A DNA stretch of 64,000 nucleotides from Nitrospira defluvii (GTDB taxonomy: Bacteria; Nitrospirota; Nitrospiria; Nitrospirales; Nitrospiraceae), in NCBI RefSeq assembly GCF_905220995.1, contig NZ_CAJNBJ010000005.1, positions 1 through 64,000 on the forward strand, in the 5' to 3' direction. Positions 26,510-33,925 of the stretch are shown here, piece by piece (position 1 is the first letter of the stretch; each line of letters starts with the position of its first letter). Under the pieces are notes generated by a model. The model was not told where the DNA came from, did no database searches, and saw only the letters and a list, made by a program, of their open reading frames with translations. Both the position numbers and the translations under genes were made by a program.

Positions 26510-26748
26510 GCGCCGATCAATTCTGGCAACAGCGACCTCTTGAAGATGCTCTTCTATCGGGAGGACCGGCGTCTTCTTGGGGTACATCTGATCGGGACCG
26601 GCGCGACGGAGTTAATCCATATTGGTCAGGCTGTCTTGAGGCTGCAAGGCGGCCTGGATTATTTCCTCACCACGGCCTGTAACTATCCGACCTTGGCGGA
26701 TGCTACAAGGTGGCCGCGCTGGATGCGCACAACAAACTCGCGCGTTAA
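26510..26748 (+). pseudogene. sthA: Relic of soluble pyridine nucleotide transhydrogenase (SthA) C-terminus
   Basis: The translation contains the dimerisation-domain end of an SthA-type flavoprotein: LLKMLFYREDRRLLGVHLIG, then GATELIHIGQAV and NYPTLADA. After a one-base shift it reads YKVAALDAHNKLAR and a TAA. Nothing of the FAD/NAD-binding N-terminal 350 residues is present. It is a clear fragment with a frameshift, left next to the hairpin at 26388. Soluble transhydrogenase function here seems to be lost, while the membrane transhydrogenase persists at 6573-9453. Confidence 0.8.
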
Positions 26749-27178
26749 GAGCGCCCGCCGATGCCGGGCGCATGCGATGACAATCATGGGCCGGTGGATA
26801 GACATCAAACGAGCCGAAGGAGGCAAACATCCACAGCCGGCCTCTTAACCATGTGGTGTATTGCGACAGAGCAAACGACCAGGGTGAAGGGAGCAGGAGC
26901 GTGAGAAGTAAAGGCACGTCGTTTCACTGTAAGTGAAGCCTAGTAAGCCGAATGTGTACAGGTGGCTCGTGGAGGCATGGAAGTTGCCAATGTGAAGTTT
27001 GATGCAGGACTGAGCGTCACATCCGATCAGATGAGGAGTTGCGTCCGAACATGGGGCAATTTGTTCCTACGATAGGTGCGGGGAAGGCTGATGTGAGCGA
27101 AATCCGGAGAAGGAAAGACGATAACCAGACCGGGCAGGTGAGCTCCCGCGCCGCTGTTGCGGAAGGACACTTATCGAA
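26749..27178. other. Intergenic leader of nrfHA with a palindrome
   Basis: No gene is seen here. The one feature is TTCACT-GTA-AGTGAA at 26933-26947, a perfect dyad about 230 bp before nrfH that could be a regulator site. No FNR-type box (TTGAT-N4-ATCAA) is visible. Confidence 0.45.
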
Positions 27179-27667
27179 ATGGAGATGGACGGTCGCCGCA
27201 TGACTCCTTTCCCTCAACAGGCTTCGCCGGGTGCCGCCGGATGGTTCCTCGCCGCCGCTCTTGGTTGCGTCGTGGGGATCGGATTGTACACCTTCGTATA
27301 CGCCCGAGGAGCGTCGTACCTCACCGATGATCCCAAGGCCTGTGTCAACTGTCATGTGATGAATCCACAGTATGACGGGTGGGTCAAATCGAGTCATCGG
27401 ACGGTCGCGGTCTGTAACGATTGCCACACGCCTGAGGGGTTCGTTCCCAAATATGCCTCGAAAGCGTTCAACGGGTTTCTTCATGCGGCGGCTTTTACCG
27501 CGGGACGATTTCCGGACGAGATTCAGATCAAGCCGCACATGCGGGCCATCGCCGATCAGGCCTGCATGAAGTGTCACGCGGAGATCGTGCAGGCCATCAA
27601 TGTGTCGGATGACCGCGCGGGACAGCTGTCCTGTGTCCGCTGTCATCACAATGTCGGGCACCAGTAA
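27179..27667 (+). CDS. nrfH: Tetraheme membrane cytochrome NrfH (NapC/NirT family)
   Basis: This membrane-anchored quinol dehydrogenase passes electrons to NrfA. It has 162 residues, one N-terminal helix (about 20-43), and four heme motifs: CVNCH, CNDCH, CMKCH and CVRCH. The first sits in the family segment ACVNCHVMNPQYDGW. Size, four hemes and the following nrfA identify NrfH rather than longer NapC proteins. ATG 27200 is an alternative start. It is 14 bp upstream of nrfA. Confidence 0.9.
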   Translation: MEMDGRRMTPFPQQASPGAAGWFLAAALGCVVGIGLYTFVYARGASYLTDDPKACVNCHVMNPQYDGWVKSSHRTVAVCNDCHTPEGFVPKYASKAFNGFLHAAAFTAGRFPDEIQIKPHMRAIADQACMKCHAEIVQAINVSDDRAGQLSCVRCHHNVGHQ

Positions 27668-27681
27668 GGAGCGGGGGCGTC

Positions 27682-29058
27682 ATGAATGAGAAGGGCCGAA
27701 TCTCGCCGAAGCTTGTATTTCTTGTGCTAATCGCGGCGGGTGTCGTCTTTGCCCTGGCCGCGCTCCTGGTAAACATTTTCCAGCGCCAGCAGGAGGCCAA
27801 GAACACGTTCGTCCGCGTCGTTGAGTTGACCGATCGGACCGAGGACCCGGCAGAGTGGGGCAAGAACTTTCCGTTTCAATTCGATGCATACCGCCGGACG
27901 GTCGATCAAGTGCGCACGCGCTTCGGCGGGAGCGAAGCGGTGCCGCGCACGCCCACGGATGCTGATCCCCGCTCGGTGGTCGCCCAGTCGAAGATCGAAG
28001 AAGACCCGCGACTGAAAACCCTGTGGGCCGGCTATGCATTCGCCCATGATTTCCGCGAGGAGCGCGGCCACGCCTTCATGTTGGAAGACCAGGCCTATAC
28101 CGGACGACAGGCTGTCGTGCCGCAGCCGGGCACCTGTCTCCAGTGTCATTCGTCCGCCTATGCGCCCATGATGACCCTCGGAGAGGGCGACCTGATGAAG
28201 GGGTTTGAGAAGATGAACCAGTTGCCGTATGCCGAGGCGAGAAAGCTCGTGAATCATCCCGTCACGTGCCTCGACTGCCATGCACCGGACACAATGCAGC
28301 TTCGCATCACCAGACCGGCCTTTATCGAAGGCATCCGCGCGCTCAAGGCGCGCGACGGCATCAAGAACTACGATCCCAATACCATGGCCACCCGTCAGGA
28401 GATGCGCGCATTTGTCTGCGGCCAGTGCCATGTGGAGTATTACTTCAAGGGCCCGGAGAAGCGCTTGACTTTTCCCTGGGCGAACGGTCTGCGCGCCGAT
28501 GAGATGCTCACGTACTACGAAGAGACCCGGTTCAAGGACTGGACCCACGCCGACAGCGGCGCGCCGACGCTCAAGGCTCAGCATCCGGAATTCGAACTAT
28601 GGAGCCAGGGGATTCACGCCCGCTCGGGTGTGTCCTGTGCCGACTGCCATATGCCCTACAAACGTGAAGGCGCGATGAAGGTCAGCGATCACCATGTGCG
28701 CAGCCCGCTCCTCAACATCAACCGCGCCTGCCAAACGTGCCACAAATGGCCGGAGGCTGAACTCAAAGCGCGGGTCGAGACCGTCCAGCACCGGACGTTC
28801 GAGCTGAGAAATCGAGCCATGGACGCAGTGGTGGCCTTGATCAGCGACCTAAAGGGAGCGCGCCAACGCGGAGAGACAGTCGCCGACATCTCCGCCGCCC
28901 AAGGGTTTCAGCGCCAGGCCCAATTCCTGTTGGATTTCGTCGAGGCGGAAAACTCCACCGGCTTCCACGCGCCGCAGGAAGCGGCCCGCGTGTTAGGGAT
29001 GTCGATCGACTTAGCCCGTCAGGGGCAACTCGCGCTTCGTGAACGGAAAGGGCCCTAG
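27682..29058 (+). CDS. nrfA: Pentaheme cytochrome c nitrite reductase NrfA, all-CxxCH variant
   Basis: This enzyme reduces nitrite to ammonium by six electrons in the periplasm. It has 458 residues and five heme motifs near residues 152 (CLQCH), 195 (CLDCH), 246 (CGQCH), 318 (CADCH) and 349 (CQTCH). Active-site context is kept: an Arg after the second motif (MQLRITRP), the Tyr in CGQCHVEYYF, and the His in SQGIHARSG. The first motif, which holds the active-site heme, is CxxCK with a lysine ligand in the classical enzyme; here it is CxxCH. The N-terminus is a likely uncleaved membrane anchor (12-34). It is paired with nrfH, so it acts as a quinol-dependent ammonifying system. Confidence 0.9.
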   Translation: MNEKGRISPKLVFLVLIAAGVVFALAALLVNIFQRQQEAKNTFVRVVELTDRTEDPAEWGKNFPFQFDAYRRTVDQVRTRFGGSEAVPRTPTDADPRSVVAQSKIEEDPRLKTLWAGYAFAHDFREERGHAFMLEDQAYTGRQAVVPQPGTCLQCHSSAYAPMMTLGEGDLMKGFEKMNQLPYAEARKLVNHPVTCLDCHAPDTMQLRITRPAFIEGIRALKARDGIKNYDPNTMATRQEMRAFVCGQCHVEYYFKGPEKRLTFPWANGLRADEMLTYYEETRFKDWTHADSGAPTLKAQHPEFELWSQGIHARSGVSCADCHMPYKREGAMKVSDHHVRSPLLNINRACQTCHKWPEAELKARVETVQHRTFELRNRAMDAVVALISDLKGARQRGETVADISAAQGFQRQAQFLLDFVEAENSTGFHAPQEAARVLGMSIDLARQGQLALRERKGP

Positions 29059-29164
29059 CTCCACACGCTTGCTTAGCGGAACACCGTCCCTCTGATCCGG
29101 AGCTATGTGCCTCTACGGGTTATCCGAGGCAGCCTCAGCGCGTTCGGGAGAAAGGGCTTACCGC

Positions 29165-30399
29165 GTGCGTGTCCTCGTGTTGAACTGCGGCAGTTCAAGC
29201 CTGAAATTCCGGGTGGTAGACATCCGCGATGAGACGTCGACCACCATGATCAGCGGAATGGTGGATCGCATCGGCGGTGAGGCGAGGCTGCGGCCGGCTC
29301 ACGGTTCCCTGTCGGACTCGGAACTCCAGCAGGACATTCGCAACCACGACCAGGCTGTTCGGTGGGCGCTCGACCGTTGCAAGCGGTGTGATGTCGTGGC
29401 CGTCGGCCATCGCGTGGTTCATGGGGGCGCCAACTTTCAGCAACCCGTCCGCATCGACGCGACCGTCACGGCTGAGATCGAGCAGCTCAGCGAGCCGGCG
29501 CCGTTGCACAACCCGGCATGTTTATTCGGGATCAACGCTGCGCGGATGGTGCTGGGGCACGAGATGCCCATGGTGGCGGTGTTCGAGACGGCGTTTTTCT
29601 GTACGATGCCGGAGTACCCGCCACCTACGCGCTTCCACAGGACCTGGCGGCGCAGTATCGCATCCGGCGCTATGGGTTCCACGGGATCGCCCATGCCTCG
29701 CTCGTGCATGGCTATGCGACGCAGACGGGACGATCGGTGGACACCGTTCGCGCCATCACGCTGCATCTCGGGAACGGGTGCTCCGCCGCGGCGATCCAGG
29801 GAGGCCGATCGGTGGATACCTCCATGGGGTTTACCCCGTTGGAAGGCTTGGTGATGGGCACGCGCTCCGGTGACCTCGATCCGGCGATCGTGGGCTATTT
29901 GTCTCGCCGGGAACGGGCGTCGGTGGAGCAGATCGAGCAGTGGCTCAACGAACGGTCCGGTCTCTTGGGCCTGTCGGGCTTGTCGCACGATGTGCGGGAT
30001 TTGCTGGCGGCTGAGCAGCGGGGAGAGGCGCGCGCCGGGTTCGCCCTCGAGGTCTTTTGCTACAGAGTGCGCAAATATATCGGCGCCTACCTGGCGGTCC
30101 TTGGCGGCGCGGACGCGGTGGTGTTCGGCGGAGGCATCGGCGAACATTCCGCTGAAATCCGTGCCCGCGTCTGCGACGGGATGGCCTGGTGCGGGCTTGT
30201 GTTGGACCGGGACCTGAACGATAAGACCGTGGCCCTGGCGTCGGGCAGTGCGGCCCGCATCAGCCGGGACGGTGCCAAAGCGGACACCTACGTCGTGGCT
30301 GCCGACGAAGAAACCTGGATCGCGCGTGAAACCGTGCGATGTCTGTGCGAGGCCAATCATCACCACGACACACCGAAACCTGGCAAAGGAGCAATATGA
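29165..30399 (+). pseudogene. ackA: Acetate kinase with a single-base frameshift
   Basis: Acetate kinase makes ATP from acetyl phosphate. The N-terminal part starts with RVLVLNCGSSSLKF (GTG 29165) and keeps HRVVHGG. The frame breaks near 29611-29616: MPE should continue as VPATYALPQDLAAQYRIRRYG, which lies in the next frame and would need one extra G (GAGGTA instead of GAGTA). The second part carries HGIAHASLVHG, HLGNGCSAAAI, GFTPLEGLVMGTRSGD and FGGGIGEHS, to a stop overlapping the phosphoketolase ATG (ATGA). The rest is well preserved, so a recent mutation or sequencing error is likely. Its 5' half has a truncated twin at 22422. Confidence 0.85.
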
Positions 30400-32885
30400 A
30401 CACCGACTACGACCGAGATGACCATCAGCTGGCGCAGCAAGCCGCGCAATATCGCCACGACGATCCCCAGTTCGCCTGTTGGGCGCAGGGCTATGGCGTC
30501 ATCCGCCATACCGATGAGACCCAGGCGCGGATCCACGACCTCGCGACCAGGCTCGCGGATCAGGCCCGACAGGGAGACGGAGTCGCGTTCTACGAGTTGC
30601 TGGCCTCGTTGGATCGACTCACGAGCGCAGGACTCTGGATGGTTGTGCATCAGACGTATGCGAGGAACGTGTATCTGGACGGTCGTCCGTTGGACGTCGA
30701 AGATTTCAAGGTCCAACCCGATGGCCATACCGGCGGCTCGCTCAACATGGTGCCTGCCTACGCCGCGTATCTGGCCGCCAACGTCCTGACCGGCCACACA
30801 CGTGCCTGGCTGATGGGACAGGGGCACTGCGTGGCGGCCGTGGACTCGCTGAATCTGTTGGTCGGCAACATGACGGAGGCGCATGCGGCCAGGTATTCCG
30901 TCAACGATGAAGGGCTGACCCGCTACGTGCGAGATTTCTATGCCTATCGCCTTCGGGAGGATGGCCGTCAAGACTCTCCGCTGGGCAGTCATGTGAACGC
31001 TCACACGGCGGGAGGGCTGGCGGAGGGCGGCTATCTGGGCTTTGCCGAGTTGCAGTACGTCCATATGCCCTTGCCAGGCGAACGACTCGTGGCGTTCCTC
31101 TCCGATGGTGCATTCGAAGATCAACGGGGCAGCGATTGGGCGCCGCGCTGGTGGCGCGCCGAGGATTCCGGTCTCGTCATGCCGATCATGATCAAGAACG
31201 GGCGGCGGATCGATCAACGCACAACCATGTCCCAACAGGGCGGCGCGGCCTGGTTCAGCGACCACCTGACACTGAACGGGTTCGACCCGATCCTTTTCGA
31301 CGGGCGCGATCCCGCGGCGTTCCTGTGGGCGATTGTCGAGATGGAACGCCGGATTGAGGAAGCGGTCGAAGCAATCCGATCGGGACAGAGCACGTACCCG
31401 ATTCGCTTGCCTTACGGCATTGCGCTCGCGCCGAAGGGAGCCGGCTTTCCCGGAGAAGGCACGAACCTGGCGCATAATCTGCCGTTGATGGCGAACCCGC
31501 GCATGGACGCGCGGGCGGCAGCGCTGTTCAATGAAGGCGCGAAGCGACTGTGGGTGGCTTCGACGGAACTTGGCGATGCCGTCAGCGCAGTTCAGCACCA
31601 TAAGAACGCTGGCCGTCCGCTGGAACGCGACCACGCCTTGGCGCATCGCTCGGCCTCCGTGGACGAACATCCTTCGCCACCGTTCCGGTCCGTGTCGGTG
31701 GAGGGGAGGCCTCATCCGGATTGCTGGACCAGAACGTCCCCGATGGCGGCGGTCGATGAGGTGTTTGCCGCGCTGGTGCACGCGAATCCGCATCTGCGCC
31801 CTCGCGTCGGCAATCCCGACGAGATGCGCTCGAACCGATTGCTCAGGACGCTGGAGCTGTTGAAGTTTCGGGTGACGGACCCCGAGCCCGGGATTCCTGA
31901 ATCCGTACAGGGCGGAGTGATCACCGCGTTGAACGAAGAGGCTGTTGCATCGGCCGCTCTGGCCAACAAGGGCGGGATCAATCTGATCCATACCTACGAA
32001 GCCTTCGGGAGCAAGATGCATGGAGCGATCCGACAAGAAATCATCTTTGCCAACCATTGTCAGGAAGCCGGTCGCCCGCAACAGTGGCTGTCCATCTCGT
32101 TGATTCTGACGTCCCATACCTGGGAGAACGGCAAGAATGAGCAATCTCACCAAGATCCCAGCATGGCCGAAGCGATGTTGGGTGAGTCGTCGCACATCTC
32201 GCGCGTGGTCTTTCCGGCCGACTTCAACAGTGCCGCGGCCGTCATGGAGCAGGTCTATCGGACGCAGGGACAGCTCTGGACCCTCGTGGTGCCGAAAGCG
32301 GACGTGATTCCGGATCTGTTCACGGACGCCGAAGCCAGATGTCTCGTCGGCGACGGCGGTATGCGATTGGACTGGGCGAGCTATGAACCGGATCGCGCGC
32401 GGATCGTCCTCACGGCGGTCGGGGCCTATCAACTCGGTGAGACCCTGACCGCCGCGCGGCGCTTGCGTGAACGTGAGGTGCCGCATGTCGTCGCGTACCT
32501 GCTTGAGCCGGGCCGCTTTCGTCATCCACGCCACGAGGGAGAACGGGCGCATCAGGCGTCGCCGGCACTGGTTGAACGATTGTTTCCCTCCACGATTCAC
32601 GCGCGTGTGTTCCTGACTCATACGAGGCCGGAAGCGATTCTCGGCGTCGTCGGGCCGCTCCATACGGGACCGCGCACGAGAGGACTGGGGTACACCAATC
32701 AGGGTGGGACCTTGAACACGTCGGGGCTGTTTTTCCTCAACCGCTGTAGCTGGGCACACGTGCTGGCTGAAGCGGCCGAATTGCTGGAGGTGCCGCGAGC
32801 GCGGCTCCTGAGCGCGGAAGAAATCCAGGCGCTCGATGGGCAACGAAGCCCGCACGGCGTGATCATTCCAGAGGTGGAGGGGTGA
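30396..32885 (+). CDS. xfp: Phosphoketolase family protein
   Basis: This thiamine diphosphate enzyme of 829 residues would cleave xylulose 5-phosphate or fructose 6-phosphate to acetyl phosphate. The XFP layout is visible: HTGGSLNMVPAYAAYLAANV near residue 110 with a GQGH motif, FLSDGAFEDQRGSDW near 235 (ThDP/metal site), and GAIRQEIIFANHCQ near 540. The C-terminal domain ends in NQGGTLNTSGLFFLNRCSWAH near 770. It diverges from classical XFP motifs, and a related group is sometimes labelled xylulose 5-phosphate 3-epimerase. Translational overlap with acetate kinase (ATGA) supports an acetyl-phosphate-to-ATP pathway. Confidence 0.85.
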   Translation: MNTDYDRDDHQLAQQAAQYRHDDPQFACWAQGYGVIRHTDETQARIHDLATRLADQARQGDGVAFYELLASLDRLTSAGLWMVVHQTYARNVYLDGRPLDVEDFKVQPDGHTGGSLNMVPAYAAYLAANVLTGHTRAWLMGQGHCVAAVDSLNLLVGNMTEAHAARYSVNDEGLTRYVRDFYAYRLREDGRQDSPLGSHVNAHTAGGLAEGGYLGFAELQYVHMPLPGERLVAFLSDGAFEDQRGSDWAPRWWRAEDSGLVMPIMIKNGRRIDQRTTMSQQGGAAWFSDHLTLNGFDPILFDGRDPAAFLWAIVEMERRIEEAVEAIRSGQSTYPIRLPYGIALAPKGAGFPGEGTNLAHNLPLMANPRMDARAAALFNEGAKRLWVASTELGDAVSAVQHHKNAGRPLERDHALAHRSASVDEHPSPPFRSVSVEGRPHPDCWTRTSPMAAVDEVFAALVHANPHLRPRVGNPDEMRSNRLLRTLELLKFRVTDPEPGIPESVQGGVITALNEEAVASAALANKGGINLIHTYEAFGSKMHGAIRQEIIFANHCQEAGRPQQWLSISLILTSHTWENGKNEQSHQDPSMAEAMLGESSHISRVVFPADFNSAAAVMEQVYRTQGQLWTLVVPKADVIPDLFTDAEARCLVGDGGMRLDWASYEPDRARIVLTAVGAYQLGETLTAARRLREREVPHVVAYLLEPGRFRHPRHEGERAHQASPALVERLFPSTIHARVFLTHTRPEAILGVVGPLHTGPRTRGLGYTNQGGTLNTSGLFFLNRCSWAHVLAEAAELLEVPRARLLSAEEIQALDGQRSPHGVIIPEVEG

Positions 32886-33040
32886 GCGTGCATCACACGT
32901 TCGGTACAGGGAGGGGGGAGAAGACACCCAGGGCAGGACCGCATGCAGGCAGGATCGGTCAATCGTCTCGATGCAGAACGTGGATCGACCATGCGTATGC
33001 CGGGCACAGCCCATCGGGTCCCACCCAGTGAAAGGTGCCA

Positions 33041-33925
33041 ATGGAGGAGACGCTCCAGTTCCCTGCCCAGGCGACTCGCACGATGTCCGTCCTCCGAGCG
33101 TTTCAAGGAGCGGCGTGGAACTTTTGGCATCATGGCTGCACGACGTTGGCCGCGTCGCTCGCGTTCTTCTCCCTGCTGTCGTTTTTTCCGCTGGTGTTTT
33201 TGCTGCTCTCGCTGGCCGGCGGACTACGCCACCAGATGAAGGGGCATGAGTATTTGCTTGAGCTACTGCAGGGCTTCATGCCGGAGTTGGGCGATCAATT
33301 GGCCATGGAGGTAGGGGGGGTGGCGGGGGAAGACACCGTGCGCTGGGTAGCCGGGATCTCCTTTGTCTGGTTCGGGTTGCTGGTGTTTTACGAAGTGGAC
33401 GACGCCGTGAACATTGTCTTTGGCACCGCCCATTTGCGGCATGCCTTGGGCACCACTGCCATAGCCGTCGGGCTGCTCGGAGTCGTCGGATTGTTCTTCA
33501 CGCTCTCGTTTCTCGTGACGCAGATTTTTCGTATGCTGCTTCATCAGGCCTCCCGGATCGGCAATCTCAACTTTGAGGAGCTGCTCGTGAACCATTTTAT
33601 GCTCTCCTATCTGCTGCCGTTTGTGCTCGTCTTCGCCGTTTCGACGGGCCTCTATCGCTATGTGCCGAGAAGCCTCCCGGCATGGCGGGAGGCCGCCATC
33701 GGAGGGATCACGCTGACGCTCCTGTGGGAAGCGGCCAAGCACATCTTCAGTCTGTATCTGCAGACGCTGTCTATCTACAGTCTCATGTACGGCTCGTTTC
33801 TGGTAATGGTGCTCTTTCCGCTGTGGGTCTATTATTCGGCGGCATTGCTGCTGTTCGGCGCGGCGGTCGCCATGAAGGGAACGCTGAGGAATCTGGGACT
33901 GAACGAAGTGAGGTGGAAATCATGA
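33041..33925 (+). CDS. YihY/BrkB family membrane protein
   Basis: This 294-residue inner-membrane protein has six hydrophobic segments and the family N-terminal pattern (GCTTLAASLAFFSLLSFFPL). It also has the conserved LYRYVPRS and GSFLVMVLFPLWVYYSAALL near the C-terminus. Function is unproved; the family was once misnamed ribonuclease BN. ATG 33041 follows AAAGG; GTG 33035 is an alternative. It overlaps ppsA by four bases. Confidence 0.85.
   Translation: MEETLQFPAQATRTMSVLRAFQGAAWNFWHHGCTTLAASLAFFSLLSFFPLVFLLLSLAGGLRHQMKGHEYLLELLQGFMPELGDQLAMEVGGVAGEDTVRWVAGISFVWFGLLVFYEVDDAVNIVFGTAHLRHALGTTAIAVGLLGVVGLFFTLSFLVTQIFRMLLHQASRIGNLNFEELLVNHFMLSYLLPFVLVFAVSTGLYRYVPRSLPAWREAAIGGITLTLLWEAAKHIFSLYLQTLSIYSLMYGSFLVMVLFPLWVYYSAALLLFGAAVAMKGTLRNLGLNEVRWKS

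Noticed and set aside
30360-33041. A very long open frame antisense to phosphoketolase
   Set aside because: It mirrors the GC-rich third-position pattern of the real gene, has no recognisable domain, and the plus strand has clear XFP motifs.
33682-33921. An N-terminal extension of PpsA
   Set aside because: The extended part lies inside the YihY gene in another frame, and the family N-terminus starts at 33922-33925.
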